64,000 nt of DNA from Lactobacillus amylovorus DSM 20531 (GCF_002706375.1 NZ_CP017706.1:1240001-1304000); one strand, 5' to 3'. Counted from the first letter of the stretch, positions 1-9,780 are shown. The notes: generated by a model from the sequence alone, not told the origin. Made by a program: numbers and translations.

Positions 1-1
1 A

Positions 2-685
2 GGAATCCTAGCTTTCATTTTGCGCTGGCCAAGTTATTCAGCTGTTGAAGCAGCCATTTTTGGAATTGCATATTTTATTGCGGCTATTTCGTTTTGGTTT
101 GCGGATAAAAAATATTGGGTTCGAGTAGTGATGATTGTAGCTTTGATGGTTACGATTTTCTTTACGCTTGACCAAGCTCTATCAGGGATGCCACTGGGTA
201 TAGGGCAAATTAATAGCGCACTTTATTCACTATTGATGGTTCTACTTGCTTCGCCTGCGATTCTGGGCCTAATCTACTTTAACTTAGAGATGGATCACAG
301 CAACATGGAACTGTTACTAGTGTTTATGCGTATCGTGCTCAGCTTGGAAGTAGGACTTATTGCATTTATGTTAATCATTATGCTAGAAACAAGTGGCGCA
401 TCAATTTGGGCTTTGCCACTTTGGGGACAATATGTCTTTGTTTATGGAATCTTGCTTCTGGTAGTTTTAGACATCGTTTACGCGGTGATCAATTGGTTGA
501 AGTTTTATCGCGGTAAAGTGGCCTGGATTACTACCGCTTTGATGGTGCTTGAGATCATTGCTTGCTTCCCAATGATGGGAGTACTAGATGTAAGTGCAAT
601 CGTCTTTGGCTTGGTAGCGATCGCAATTCTGATTTTTACTGCTTACTTGAACAATCATGCCAAAAAAGAATTGCGCAAAAAGTAA
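2..685 (+). CDS. Polytopic membrane protein, 5' end cut by window edge
   Basis: The reading frame is already open at base 2, so the gene begins upstream and only its last 227 codons are visible; a TTG at 20 is not needed as a start. The visible part has about six or seven hydrophobic helices separated by short loops and ends in a basic tail (KKELRKK), as expected for a cytoplasmic C-terminus of a membrane protein. I see no catalytic motif and do not recognise the family. It is followed by a strong terminator and then by a permease with its own ribosome binding site, so it is probably the last gene of its unit. Confidence 0.7.
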   Translation, partial: GILAFILRWPSYSAVEAAIFGIAYFIAAISFWFADKKYWVRVVMIVALMVTIFFTLDQALSGMPLGIGQINSALYSLLMVLLASPAILGLIYFNLEMDHSNMELLLVFMRIVLSLEVGLIAFMLIIMLETSGASIWALPLWGQYVFVYGILLLVVLDIVYAVINWLKFYRGKVAWITTALMVLEIIACFPMMGVLDVSAIVFGLVAIAILIFTAYLNNHAKKELRKK

Positions 686-721
686 GATGGCTTTATAATT
701 CAAAACAAAAAGAATTTTGAT

Positions 722-757
722 GGAGCGTCCGTTTCATTGTTGGTCGCTCCTTTTTTT
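722..757 (+). terminator. Rho-independent terminator
   Basis: GGAGCG...CGCTCC stem followed by a run of seven T. It closes the unit of the upstream membrane protein and shows that the TTG at 737 cannot be the start of the next gene. Confidence 0.8.
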
Positions 758-778
758 CTACTTAGGGAAGGTGACACT

Positions 779-2131
779 GTGAATGAGAGTAAAAAGTTAA
801 AACGGGGACTGAAAAGCCGTCATGTAACAATGATCGCAATAGGGGGCGCCATTGGTACAGGCTTATTCTTAGGGTCGGGTTCGGCCATTCACAGTGCCGG
901 ACCCTCGATTATTTTGTCGTATTTGATTGTCGGGATTATCACGTTCTTTATGATGCGTGCGTTAGGCGAATTGATTTTAGCCGATCCCAACAGCCACTCA
1001 TTTTTGGAATCGATTAAAAAGTATTTAGGTAAGCGTGCCGAATTTGTAGCAGGCTGGACCTATTGGGCCTGCTGGCTTAGTTTGGCCATGGCCGATTTGA
1101 CCGCTACAGGGATCTATCTGCGTTACTGGTTTCCATGGCTGCCGCAATGGGTCGGATCACTGGTCATCGTCGTTTTATTAATGCTAATTAACATGGTTAA
1201 TGTCGGTCTATTTGGGGAGCTTTAAAGCTGGTTCTCCATGATCAAAGTGATCGCTATCGTTGCACTAATCGTTACGGGTGCTGTGATGATCGTGCTGCAA
1301 ACCAAGGTTAAGGGCGGCACCGTTTCGCTAACCAATTTAGTTAGTCACGGCGGCTTTTTTCCAAGCGGAATTTGGGGCTTTTTGCTCTCTTTTCAAATGG
1401 TAGTTTTTGCCTTTGTTGGGGTAAAAATCGTAGGTAAAACTGCTAGTGAAACAGCTGATCCGCATAAAGATATTCCAAAGGCAATCAACACTTTGCCAGT
1501 CAGAATTGGGCTTTTCTATGTTGGATCAATGCTGGCTATTATGTCAGTTTATCCATGGAACCAAATTAAAACGACGTCTAGTCCGTTTGTCCAAGTATTT
1601 ACAGGAATTGGCATTACCTCTGCAGCAGGAATCTTGAACTTTGTCGTTTTGACAGCTGCATTATCTGCTACTAACAGCGCAATTTTTTCAACGAGTCGTT
1701 CGCTTTATTCATTGGCACGTAACGGTCATGCTCCTAAGAAGTTGGGCAATTTAACAAGTAAAGCTATTCCAAGGAATGCTTTAATGACTTCATCGACGAT
1801 TTTATTTGTAGTGGTAATATTGAACTATGTCATGCCAGCTAGGATCTTCGATGTGGTATCGACAGTTTCTACCATCTGTTTCGTTATCGTTTGGATCATG
1901 ATCATGGCTGTGCATGTTGTGTACCGTAGACAAAATAAGGACAACCTCGGTGAATTTAGAATGCCTGGCTATCCTTTGACTAGCTGGCTCACAATTGCAT
2001 TTTATGTTGCAATTTTAATTTTGCTGTTCTTTATTGAATCAACAAAATTGGCTTTAATTATTTCGATTATTTTTGTCGTAATTTTGGCGATTAGTTATAG
2101 TTTTATCAAGAAGAATGAAAGTATTTCCTAG
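779..2131 (+). pseudogene. Amino-acid permease (APC superfamily), interrupted by an in-frame TAA
   Basis: Starts at GTG 779 after AGGGAAGG. The N-terminal part has the typical GGAIGTGLFLGSG helix-1 motif of AAT/APC amino-acid transporters. At 1223-1225 a TAA stops translation after GEL; reading continues in the same frame with SWFSMIKV and runs to 2131, giving 450 residues overall, the usual family length with about 12 helices. The paralogue just downstream has LEFWFAMIKV at the same place, so codons for Glu-Phe have become TAA-AGC. No other lesion is visible, so the event looks recent. The 3' half has no obvious ribosome binding site, so two working fragments are unlikely. Substrate is unknown. 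The function is probably lost unless the stop is read through. Confidence 0.85.
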
Positions 2132-2167
2132 GTAATTTTTTGCAGATGCTAAGAAGGGGAGTTGTGT

Positions 2168-3544
2168 ATGGCGAAGAAAGCACCTGAATTAAAGCGGTCG
2201 ATGACGGCCGGACAAATGGAAATGATCTCGCTCGGGGGAGCGATCGGAGTGGGTCTATTTATGGGATCAGCTTCAACTATTAAGTGGACTGGTCCATCAG
2301 TACTGCTTGCTTACATGTTTGTAGGATTGATTTTATATATCGTAATGCGAGCTCTGGGAGAAATGCTCTATGTTGATCCTGGTACTGGTTCTTTTGCGGA
2401 TTATGCCTCAACACACGTGCATCCAATTGCCGGATATTTGGCAGAGTGGGCAAATGTCTTTCAATATATCGTTGTAGGTATTTCAGAAGTTGTGGCGACT
2501 ACAGAATATTTGCGTTTCTGGTGGCCTGGCACAAGCGACTGGATTGCTGGTATAGTCATTATTTTGTTCTTATTGCTAGCCAATTTAGCCAGTGCTAGAG
2601 CGTATGCAACGCTAGAATTCTGGTTTGCGATGATCAAAGTAGTCACGATTATTTTGATGATTGTATTAGGCTTTATGGTCATCTTATTCGGCTTTGGTAA
2701 TGGCGGACACCCAGTTGGTTTTTCTAACCTATGGAGTCATGGTGGCTTTTTCACAGGCGGTGTAAAAGGCTTCATTTTTTCAATGGCCATTATCGTTGGT
2801 TCTTACCAGGGGATCGAACTAATTGGGATCTCTGCTGGTGAAGTAGCCCACCCTCAAGAAGCAATTGTGAAGAGTGTTAAATCTGTTTTATGGCGAATCT
2901 TAATCTTTTACGTAGGAGCTATCTTCGTAATTGTGACCATCTATCCTTGGAACGAACTTGGCAGTATTGGTTCACCATTTGTAAATACCTTTGCTAAAGT
3001 AGGGATTACGGCCGCAGCTTCTGTAATTAACTTCGTTGTGTTAACCGCAGCTTTATCAGGGGCTAATTCAGGTATTTATTCTTCAAGTCGCATGCTTTAT
3101 AAATTGGCTCATGAGGGTGAAGCGCCAAAAACATTTAAGTACGTGTCAAAGAGAATTGTTCCAAGTCACGCAATTATCGGTATTACGTCAGGAATTTTCT
3201 TGGGCTTTATGTTGAATGTGATTATTCAATTCTTTAATAAGTCTTTGGCAAACGTCTTTGTCATTATTTATAGTTCCTCAGTTTTACCAGGAATGGTGGC
3301 ATGGTTCGTTATCTTGCTTGCAGAATTAAGATTTAGACGTAAGAATCCGCATTTAATGGAAAAGCATCCATTTAAATTGCCACTATATCCATATTCGAAT
3401 TACTTTGCTTTGTTTATGTTAACTTTAATCGTAATCTTCATGTTCATTAATCCGGAGACACGTGTTTCAGTTACAGTTGGTGCCATTGTTTTGATCGTGG
3501 CAGCTGTAGTTTATGTAATTAAGCATCGTAAAAAGGCTAAATAG
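2168..3544 (+). CDS. Amino-acid permease, APC superfamily
   Basis: 458-residue integral membrane transporter. The start ATG 2168 is preceded at good distance by AAGAAGGGGAG; a TTG six bases upstream is less likely. The N-terminal GGAIGVGLFMGSA motif, the MIKVVTIILM helix and about 12 hydrophobic segments fit the AAT group, which moves amino acids by proton symport across the cytoplasmic membrane. It follows a closely related but broken paralogue by 36 bp, so the pair probably arose by duplication and this copy may now carry the role alone. A terminator lies 30 bp downstream. The substrate cannot be read from sequence. Confidence 0.9.
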   Translation: MAKKAPELKRSMTAGQMEMISLGGAIGVGLFMGSASTIKWTGPSVLLAYMFVGLILYIVMRALGEMLYVDPGTGSFADYASTHVHPIAGYLAEWANVFQYIVVGISEVVATTEYLRFWWPGTSDWIAGIVIILFLLLANLASARAYATLEFWFAMIKVVTIILMIVLGFMVILFGFGNGGHPVGFSNLWSHGGFFTGGVKGFIFSMAIIVGSYQGIELIGISAGEVAHPQEAIVKSVKSVLWRILIFYVGAIFVIVTIYPWNELGSIGSPFVNTFAKVGITAAASVINFVVLTAALSGANSGIYSSSRMLYKLAHEGEAPKTFKYVSKRIVPSHAIIGITSGIFLGFMLNVIIQFFNKSLANVFVIIYSSSVLPGMVAWFVILLAELRFRRKNPHLMEKHPFKLPLYPYSNYFALFMLTLIVIFMFINPETRVSVTVGAIVLIVAAVVYVIKHRKKAK

Positions 3545-3574
3545 ACATCAAAATTTAAAATAAGCTAAACTTAT

Positions 3575-3607
3575 AAGTCCAATTACAAATATTAATTGGA
3601 CTTTTTT
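3575..3607 (+). terminator. Rho-independent terminator
   Basis: Perfect 11-bp stem AAGTCCAATTA/TAATTGGACTT with a 7-nt loop and a T-run, ending the permease unit. Confidence 0.85.
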
Positions 3608-3662
3608 GGTAGATTAACTATAATATTAATCACGTATTAAAAGTAAGTAAGGAGGAGTAAGT

Positions 3663-4391
3663 ATGAGTAAACCAATTATTGGAATCTCTGGTTCCGTAAT
3701 TATCGACGATGGAGGTATTTTTCCAGGATATCATCGTAGCTATGTAAACGAAGACTACGTTGATTCAGTAGTACAAAATGGCGGTGTGCCTTACATCATT
3801 CCGTTTACTGAGGATGATGAGGTAATTAGGGAACAACTTAACCATGTCCAAGGTTTAATCCTTTCTGGTGGTCACGACGTTGATCCACATGGTTACGGTG
3901 AAGAACCTTTACAAAAAATTGGCGCAACTTGGCCAGAGCGTGATCACTTTGATATGCGCTTGCTTAAATTGGCCGAAGAAAATGGAATTCCGGTTCTTGG
4001 TATTTGTCGTGGCGCTCAAATCATTAACGTTGCGCACGGCGGCACGCTTTATCAAGATCTTTCTTACCGCAAAGAATTAACTTTGAAGCACATGCAAGGT
4101 CATACGCCTGACCTGCCAACTCATGGAATGAAGGTAAAAGAAGATAGTAAATTGGCTAAAGTTTTGGGTAAGACAGAATTTAGAGTTAATTCATTCCACC
4201 ACCAATTAATTAAAGATGTCGCTCCAGATCTTATTGCTTCCGCAACTGCTCCAGATGGTGTAGTTGAGGGGTTGGAAAACAAAAAAGGCAATGTGATCGC
4301 GGTTCAATGGCATCCGGAAATGCTGCACCGTAATCCTAAAGTTGCCTTCATGAATAATTTATTCAAATTTGTAATTGAGAATGCAAAATAA
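3663..4391 (+). CDS. Class-I glutamine amidotransferase, peptidase C26 (gamma-glutamyl-GABA hydrolase-like)
   Basis: 242-residue cytoplasmic enzyme with a strong AAGGAGGAGTAAGT leader. Visible motifs are GLILSGGHDVDP (near residue 65), the nucleophile elbow LGICRGAQ (Cys near 113) and the His-Glu of VQWHPE near the C-terminus, so the catalytic triad is intact. The family (PuuD-like) hydrolyses gamma-glutamyl amide bonds. It is 16 bp from an amino-acid permease in the same direction, so the two probably form an operon that imports and processes an amino-acid or gamma-glutamyl compound. The exact substrate is unproven. Confidence 0.88.
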   Translation: MSKPIIGISGSVIIDDGGIFPGYHRSYVNEDYVDSVVQNGGVPYIIPFTEDDEVIREQLNHVQGLILSGGHDVDPHGYGEEPLQKIGATWPERDHFDMRLLKLAEENGIPVLGICRGAQIINVAHGGTLYQDLSYRKELTLKHMQGHTPDLPTHGMKVKEDSKLAKVLGKTEFRVNSFHHQLIKDVAPDLIASATAPDGVVEGLENKKGNVIAVQWHPEMLHRNPKVAFMNNLFKFVIENAK

Positions 4392-4407
4392 GAAAAGGGA
4401 ACATTAA

Positions 4408-5799
4408 ATGAATGAGAAAACAGGAGATAAATTAGGCTTCTGGTCAATTGTCTTGCTGGCCATTAACGCTATTATCGGTTCAGGTATTTTCCTAACTCCA
4501 GGTAGTGTGGTTCAACAAGCCGGTTCTAAAGCCTTAATTGTTTACTTTATTGCCGCAATCTTTGCCTCAATTTTGGCAGTTTCGTTTGCGGCCGCATCAA
4601 AATATGTAACTAAGTCAGGCGCCGCTTATGCCTACTCTAAGGCCGCTTTTGGTGAAAAGGTCGGCTTCTACATGGGTGTCTTGCGTTACTTCTCAGCCAG
4701 CGTTGCATGGGGTGTAATGGCTGTCGGAGTTATTAAGTCGACCATTTCTATTTTTGGCGGCGACCCAAATAAAGCATTAAACGTAACGGTTGGCTTCTTA
4801 ATCTTGATGGCTATCATTACGATTATTAACTTATTTGGTCAACGTGTATTGAAGTGGGTGATGAACTTGGCCACTATTGGTAAGTTGGCTGCCTTAGTTT
4901 TAATCATTATTGCCGGGGTAATATTATTAATTACCACAGGTGCATCAAGCAACTTATCTGAGGTTGATCAAATTACCCAAAATGGTCAAAAAATTGTACC
5001 CACTTTAACTACTACGACCTTCGTTATGGCTATCGTTTCAGCGTTTTATGCCTTTACTGGTTTTGAATCAGTAGCTTCAGGTTCCGATGATATGAAGGAT
5101 CCTGAAAAGAACTTGCCACGTGCAATTCCTTTGGCTATTTTGATCATTGCGGTAGTTTATATTGGCGTTGTAGCAGTTGCTATGGTCCTTAACCCTAAGG
5201 CTCTTATGACAACTAAGCAAGTTGTAGCAGTTGCTGCTATCTTTAAGAATGAAATCTTGCGTGACGTGATCTTGGTTGGTGCGCTTGTTTCCATGTTCGG
5301 AATTAATGTCGCATCTAGCTTTAATGCACCACGTATCTTGGAAGCAATGGCCCGTGAAGGTCAAATGTCTAAGGCTCTTACTAAGAGAACTAAGAATAAT
5401 TTTCCAATTAGAACCTTCTTTATCTCAGTAGGTTTGGCAATCTTAATTCCAATGGCCTTTGAATACAACATGGTTAACTTGATCACTTTAAGTGCCATGG
5501 TTAGATTCTTAGGTTTCATCGTTGTGCCAATTGCGGTTATTCAATTCTACCGTGGCAAGACTAAGGAAGAAGTCTTGAAGGCAGACAAGAACGCCTGGAC
5601 TGATGTTGTTGTGCCAATTTTATCAATCGTGATCGTTGTCTTCTTGCTTGTTGAATACAACTGGAAGGCTCAATTTGGTGTAGCTAATGCGGCAGGTCAA
5701 ATTGTTGGCGTTAACTGGTATGCCATCGCAATGATGGTCTTCGGCTTCGTAATTTTGCCATTGATCATGTCTTGGATTTCAAGAAACGAACGGAAATAA
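4408..5799 (+). CDS. Amino-acid permease, APC superfamily
   Basis: 463-residue transporter with about 12 transmembrane segments. The N-terminal INAIIGSGIFLTPG motif is the APC signature, and the mid-protein AFTGFESVASGSDDMKDPEKNLPRA stretch (described here by its key residues FE and DPEKN) is the conserved loop before helix 7. It differs from the two AAT-type permeases upstream and belongs to a separate APC branch. It starts 16 bp after the amidotransferase with ribosome binding site AAAGGGA and ends at a strong terminator, so the two genes are likely co-transcribed. Substrate unknown. Confidence 0.88.
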   Translation: MNEKTGDKLGFWSIVLLAINAIIGSGIFLTPGSVVQQAGSKALIVYFIAAIFASILAVSFAAASKYVTKSGAAYAYSKAAFGEKVGFYMGVLRYFSASVAWGVMAVGVIKSTISIFGGDPNKALNVTVGFLILMAIITIINLFGQRVLKWVMNLATIGKLAALVLIIIAGVILLITTGASSNLSEVDQITQNGQKIVPTLTTTTFVMAIVSAFYAFTGFESVASGSDDMKDPEKNLPRAIPLAILIIAVVYIGVVAVAMVLNPKALMTTKQVVAVAAIFKNEILRDVILVGALVSMFGINVASSFNAPRILEAMAREGQMSKALTKRTKNNFPIRTFFISVGLAILIPMAFEYNMVNLITLSAMVRFLGFIVVPIAVIQFYRGKTKEEVLKADKNAWTDVVVPILSIVIVVFLLVEYNWKAQFGVANAAGQIVGVNWYAIAMMVFGFVILPLIMSWISRNERK

Positions 5800-5813
5800 T
5801 TGAGTAAAAAATA

Positions 5814-5841
5814 AAAGTGCATCAGCTGATGCACTTTTTTT
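5814..5841. terminator. Bidirectional terminator (permease / asnA)
   Basis: Palindrome AAGTGCATCAGCTGATGCACTT with T-runs on both strands, between two convergent genes. Confidence 0.9.
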
Positions 5842-5851
5842 ATTGCGTTTT

Positions 5852-6865
5852 TTAAAGTAAATGAATGTGGTCTGCTTCACACTTTTCAACCATGTCTTTT
5901 GGCCAGATGCTTGCTTGTACTTCGCCGATGTGGGCTTTACCAAGTAAAAGCATGCAGAGACGTGATTGACCGATACCGCCACCGATAGTGTATGGTAATT
6001 CGCCCTTTAAAAGCATTTGGTGGAATGGTAACTTAGCACGTTCTTCGCAGTGGGCTTTCTTAAGTTGTTCGCGCAAGCTTTCTTCGCTAACACGGATACC
6101 CATTGAAGAAATCTCAAGCTTCTTTTGTAATGGTTCATACCAGAAGACTAAATCACCGTTTAATTGCCAGTCATCGTAGTCAGGTGCGCGCCCATCGTGT
6201 GGCTTACCGCTACGCTTTAACTTGTCACCAATTTTCATGATAAAGACAGCCTTTTCTTCCTTAGCGATTCTGTCTTCACGTTCTTCTGGTGAAAGTTCAG
6301 GCCAACGATCTTCCAATTCTTGTGTAGTAATGAATGAAACGTGATCACCCAAGCGGTAAGTAGAACCAGGGTAGCGAGCTGAAACTAATTTTTCGGTTTC
6401 TTTGATAGCTCTAAAAATCTTGTTAACAGTAATTTCCAAAGTATCAGTGTTACGTTCTTCCTTGCGGATGATCTTTTCCCAATCCCACTGGTCAACGTAG
6501 ATTGAGTGGAAGTTGTCAAGGTCTTCATCACGACGAATGGCGTTCATGTTAGTGTAGAGACCTTCATGCATACCGAAGCCGTATCTCTTAAGAGCTAATC
6601 TCTTCCACTTGGCAAGAGAGTGCACAACTTCGATGGTATCGTCTTTCGGCATAGCCTTCATGTCAAAAGCAACAGGACGTTCAACACCGTTTAAGTTGTC
6701 GTTCAAACCAGTATTTTTTTCGACAAACATTGGTGCAGACATTCTTTGAACGCCTAAGATAGAAGCGAGCTTGTCTTGGAAAGTCTCACGAATGTAGACA
6801 ATTGCAGCTTCGGTATCGCGGACAGTTAAAGTTGGACGGTAATCTTCAGGTAAAATAAGTTCCAT
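5852..6865 (-). CDS. asnA: Aspartate-ammonia ligase (asparagine synthetase A)
   Basis: 337 residues, the normal AsnA length. It forms asparagine from aspartate, ammonia and ATP in the cytosol. Recognisable parts are the N-terminal [19 protein letters not shown] region, the [16 protein letters not shown] block (here [15 protein letters not shown]), the DQWDWEK motif and the C-terminal [14 protein letters not shown] segment that closes the class-II synthetase-like active site. The start ATG is preceded by AGAAAGAGGA. It is monocistronic, ends at the shared palindromic terminator and is controlled by the T-box leader directly upstream, so it should be made when charged tRNA-Asn runs low. Confidence 0.96.
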   Translation of the reverse strand: MELILPEDYRPTLTVRDTEAAIVYIRETFQDKLASILGVQRMSAPMFVEKNTGLNDNLNGVERPVAFDMKAMPKDDTIEVVHSLAKWKRLALKRYGFGMHEGLYTNMNAIRRDEDLDNFHSIYVDQWDWEKIIRKEERNTDTLEITVNKIFRAIKETEKLVSARYPGSTYRLGDHVSFITTQELEDRWPELSPEEREDRIAKEEKAVFIMKIGDKLKRSGKPHDGRAPDYDDWQLNGDLVFWYEPLQKKLEISSMGIRVSEESLREQLKKAHCEERAKLPFHQMLLKGELPYTIGGGIGQSRLCMLLLGKAHIGEVQASIWPKDMVEKCEADHIHLL

Positions 6866-6899
6866 AAAAATCCTCTTTCTAAAAATTATTTTTGTTTTT

Positions 6900-7175
6900 A
6901 GTTGAGAGTAAAGAAAAAGCCCTTCGCTCCCTAGTTGTTAGGGACGAAAGGCTTTTTCCGCGGTACCACCCATGTTGTCTATAAATAGACCTCCTCATGA
7001 AGCACTATCATGCTCCACCGGCGTGGTAACGTACCAGAGACGTCTCAACCTACTATAAGAATATTAGTTCGGTGAGCTGCTAAAAGTGTTTTTCAATAAT
7101 CCAGGGTCTATTAGTTTCGCACTAGCACTAATTCACTGGAAAGAATTAGATTATTTACTCGTCTTTTTCATAGCT
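6900..7175 (-). promoter_or_regulatory. T-box riboswitch leader of asnA, AAC (Asn) specifier
   Basis: On the minus strand the leader has a Stem I whose specifier bulge reads GAAAAACAC opposite an AGTA motif; AAC (plus-strand 7088-7090) followed by a purine gives asparagine. Flanking pairings AATAATC/GATTATT support the loop. The conserved T-box GGGTGGTACCGCGG (plus-strand 6958-6971) precedes a terminator hairpin. Uncharged tRNA-Asn should favour the antiterminator, matching the downstream asnA. Confidence 0.93.
6914..6957 (-). terminator. Regulated terminator of the asnA T-box
   Basis: AAAAAGCC..TCCCTA pairs with TAGGGA..GGCTTTTT and ends in T-runs. The 5' arm lies next to the T-box sequence, as in tRNA-controlled attenuators. 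Confidence 0.85.
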
Positions 7176-7301
7176 TTTTAATTTATTTATATGTATTTAA
7201 CAATATTTCAAACAAAAAAGCAAGAAAAATTTGTGCTATGATAGTTGAGAAAGCGTTTTACTTATAGATATAAAAGATATTCATAAATTTAGAGGATAAG
7301 G

Positions 7302-8360
7302 ATGTTAGGTTTTTCAGTTTATCTCGGACATGATTTAACTTCCGAGGATTACAATTATTTATTAGCGATGCGAAATAGTGGCTTCACGTGTTTATTTACC
7401 CAGCTTGAAGCGGCAGATACCGATAGTGAAACTATTTTAAAAAGACTAGCCAATTTGACTGATTGGTGTCAAAAGTTGGATTTGAAAATTATTGCGGACG
7501 TTTCAGAACCAATCCTGCAGAATCTAGGCATCAATGTTAACAGCGTACAACAAATCAAGAGTCTGAATCTAAAGGGTATTCGGGTAGACAAGGGCTTTTC
7601 AATTGAAATGATTGCCAAGCTGTCTAAAGAGATGCCAGTGGTGCTTAATGCCAGCACGATTACGCAAGATGACATTGATAATTTGAAATACAGCAATGCT
7701 AATTTTGAAAAGTTAACTGCAGGTCATAACTTCTACCCCCGGCCTGAGACTGGACTTGAAGCTCATTGGATGCATGAGAAAAATAAGTGGCTGCACAAAT
7801 ATGATTTAAAGACCGCGGCCTTTATTGCAGGGAATGGCAAGTTGCGTGGTCCAATCTTTGCTGGATTGCCAACGCTTGAAAAGCAAAGATATGAGAATCC
7901 ATTGGCTGCAATTTTGGAATTAAAGCGATATGATTGTGACTACATTTTTGTAGGGGATCCGCAATTAACTAGGGATGCAATCGAGACAATCACCAATTAT
8001 GAAAAAGAGAATGCGATTACGTTGCATCTTGATACTGATATTCCAGAATTGTTTGAAAATGAATGGCACAATAGACCTGATGTCGCACGTGACGTTGTCA
8101 GATTGCAGGAGAGTAGGGAGAAGCGTCTTTTACCTACAGAACCACAAGACAATATTTACGCCCGTCCTAAAGGCAGCGTGACGATTGATAATAACCTGTA
8201 TCATCGCTATGAAGGCGAGATTCAGATTACCAAACGTGATTTACCATGTGATCAAAAAGTTAATGTCCTAGGGCAGGTTAAGACGTATGATTTGGCTTTG
8301 CTTGACTACATTAGCTCGAATACACGCGTGATCTTTAGAAAAGCAACCAAGCAAGAATAA
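7302..8360 (+). CDS. mupG: MupG-like 6-phospho-N-acetylmuramidase (DUF871 family)
   Basis: 352-residue cytoplasmic protein of the DUF871/MupG family (GH170), whose characterised members split 6-phospho-MurNAc-GlcNAc during cell-wall recycling. Family features are the N-terminal GFSVYLGHD beta strand, the TIM-barrel body, GHNFYPRPETGL (about residues 140-152) and the C-terminal small domain with IYARPKGSVTIDN and GEIQITKRDLP. The usual MurNAc PTS and MurQ genes are not beside it; it stands alone between the asnA leader and a terminator. It starts at ATG 7302 after AGAGGATAAGG. The biochemical role is inferred from the family. Confidence 0.8.
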   Translation: MLGFSVYLGHDLTSEDYNYLLAMRNSGFTCLFTQLEAADTDSETILKRLANLTDWCQKLDLKIIADVSEPILQNLGINVNSVQQIKSLNLKGIRVDKGFSIEMIAKLSKEMPVVLNASTITQDDIDNLKYSNANFEKLTAGHNFYPRPETGLEAHWMHEKNKWLHKYDLKTAAFIAGNGKLRGPIFAGLPTLEKQRYENPLAAILELKRYDCDYIFVGDPQLTRDAIETITNYEKENAITLHLDTDIPELFENEWHNRPDVARDVVRLQESREKRLLPTEPQDNIYARPKGSVTIDNNLYHRYEGEIQITKRDLPCDQKVNVLGQVKTYDLALLDYISSNTRVIFRKATKQE

Positions 8361-8377
8361 AATTAAGCAATAAGACA

Positions 8378-8413
8378 AAAAAAGAAGCATTTCCTAGAAA
8401 ATGCTTCTTTTAA
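8378..8413. terminator. Bidirectional terminator
   Basis: 12-bp stem AAAGAAGCATTT/AAATGCTTCTTT with A- and T-runs, between the MupG-like gene and the converging tRNA pair. Confidence 0.85.
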
Positions 8414-8418
8414 TATTA

Positions 8419-8492
8419 TCGGGAAAACAGGATTCGAACCTGCGACCCCCTGGTCCCAAACCAGGTGCTCTACCAAACTGAGCTATTTCCCG
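8419..8492 (-). tRNA. tRNA-Pro (UGG)
   Basis: Minus-strand cloverleaf with acceptor CGGGAAA/TTTCCCG, D-arm AGCTCAGTTTGGTAGAGC, anticodon loop TTTGGGA (anticodon UGG) on a CCTGG/CCAGG stem, T-arm GGTTCGAATCC and discriminator A. CCA is not encoded. Confidence 0.97.
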
Positions 8493-8500
8493 TTTTTAAG

Positions 8501-8574
8501 TGCGCCCTGAAGGATTTGAACCTTCAACCTTCTGATTCGTAGTCAGACACTCTATCCAGTTGCGCTAAGGGCGC
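8501..8574 (-). tRNA. tRNA-Arg (ACG)
   Basis: Minus-strand cloverleaf with acceptor GCGCCCT/AGGGCGC, anticodon loop CTACGAA (anticodon ACG) on a TCTGA/TCAGA stem, T-arm GGTTCAAATCC and discriminator A. It lies 8 bp upstream of tRNA-Pro, so the two are probably one transcript. Confidence 0.97.
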
Positions 8575-8651
8575 GTCTGTCTTTCAACTCAGTTAGTATA
8601 ACACAAATATGAGTGATGTCCAATTATTTTTGAAAAAATGCCCGAAAATAT

Positions 8652-8690
8652 AAAAAAGCCTAGTTACTGTCTACCCTCCAGTAACTAGAC
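8652..8690 (-). terminator. Terminator of guaC
   Basis: On the minus strand a 10-bp stem CTAGTTACTG/CAGTAACTAG is followed by GCTTTTTT. Confidence 0.85.
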
Positions 8691-8787
8691 CTATACTATT
8701 CTATCGAAAAAATGACAATAAAACTATACTATCTTAAAATTATTAACAAAAAAACAATGAAACTGTAACGAAAACCATTAGTATCCG

Positions 8788-9780
8788 CTATCTGTCGCCA
8801 TCAAAAATATTGTCTTTTACAATAACGTAGTCAACTAACTTGATAGAATTAAGGTCACGACCACCCGCGTAAGAAATAGATGATTGCAAATCTTCTTGCA
8901 TTTCACGCAAAGTGTCTTTAATTGAGCCGCGGAATGGCACTAACATTTGTTTACCTTCCACATTTCTATAAGCACCTTTTTGTACTTCAGAAGCTGAGCC
9001 CCAGTATTGTTTATAAGTCTTGCCGTCAATCTTAATGATGTTACCTGGAGATTCTTGGTGTCCTGCAAGCATTGAACCAATCATTACCATTGTAGCGCCG
9101 AAACGAACAGACTTCGCAATATCACCGTTATGACGAATACCACCGTCTGCGATTAATGGTTTTGAAGCCACCTTACTACACATACGAAGTGCGGCCAGTT
9201 GCCAGCCACCTGTACCAAAGCCTGTCTTGAGTTTGGTGATGCAGGCACGACCAGGACCAACACCAACTTTAGTGGCATCAGCGCCGGCATTTTCAAGTTC
9301 ACGTACGGCTTCTGGTGTAGCAATGTTACCAGCAGTCAAAAATGAATCAGGCAATTTTTCCTTAATGTACTTGATCATCTTAATTACATAAACTGAATGA
9401 CCATGGGCTACATCGATTGTGATGTATTCAGGCTTAAGGTTTTGCTTAACCAATTCGTCGATAAAATCATATTCGCTATCTTTAATACCGACTGAAATAG
9501 AAGCAAAGAGGCCCTTTTCGTGCATCATCTTGATAAAAGGAATTCTCTTCTCTGGTTCAAAACGGTGCATTACATAGTAATAACCGTTTTCTGCTAACCA
9601 AACTGCCAAGTCATTATTAATGACGCTTTCCATATTAGCTGATACAACCGGTATTTTAAATGTTCGGTTTCCGAACCTTACGCTAGTATCCGCGTCACGA
9701 CGGCTTTTGATGATTCCTTTATTAGGAATAAGTTGGATATCATCATAATCAAAGGCTTCCATACTAAAATAATTACTCAA
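8788..9780 (-). CDS. guaC: GMP reductase
   Basis: 330-residue TIM-barrel enzyme of the IMPDH/GMPR family, without the CBS domains of IMP dehydrogenase. It reduces GMP to IMP with NADPH and so returns guanine nucleotides to the adenine branch. The start region has [11 protein letters not shown]; the substrate loop [11 protein letters not shown] contains the catalytic Cys, and [15 protein letters not shown] matches the phosphate-binding loop. It is divergent from purA-purB, which turns IMP into AMP, so the shared intergenic region sits between the two steps from GMP to AMP. It ends at its own terminator. Confidence 0.95.
   Translation of the reverse strand: MSNYFSMEAFDYDDIQLIPNKGIIKSRRDADTSVRFGNRTFKIPVVSANMESVINNDLAVWLAENGYYYVMHRFEPEKRIPFIKMMHEKGLFASISVGIKDSEYDFIDELVKQNLKPEYITIDVAHGHSVYVIKMIKYIKEKLPDSFLTAGNIATPEAVRELENAGADATKVGVGPGRACITKLKTGFGTGGWQLAALRMCSKVASKPLIADGGIRHNGDIAKSVRFGATMVMIGSMLAGHQESPGNIIKIDGKTYKQYWGSASEVQKGAYRNVEGKQMLVPFRGSIKDTLREMQEDLQSSISYAGGRDLNSIKLVDYVIVKDNIFDGDR

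Noticed and set aside
737..778. TTG at 737 as start of the first permease
   Set aside because: It lies inside the preceding terminator hairpin; GTG 779 has a ribosome binding site and family-like N-terminus.
1238..2131. A separate 297-residue permease
   Set aside because: Same frame as the upstream half, lacks the N-terminal helices and a ribosome binding site; it is the 3' part of the broken permease.
7236..7262. cre site before the MupG-like gene (GAGAAAGCGTTTTAC)
   Set aside because: It has the CG-centred core but misses at least three fixed cre positions.
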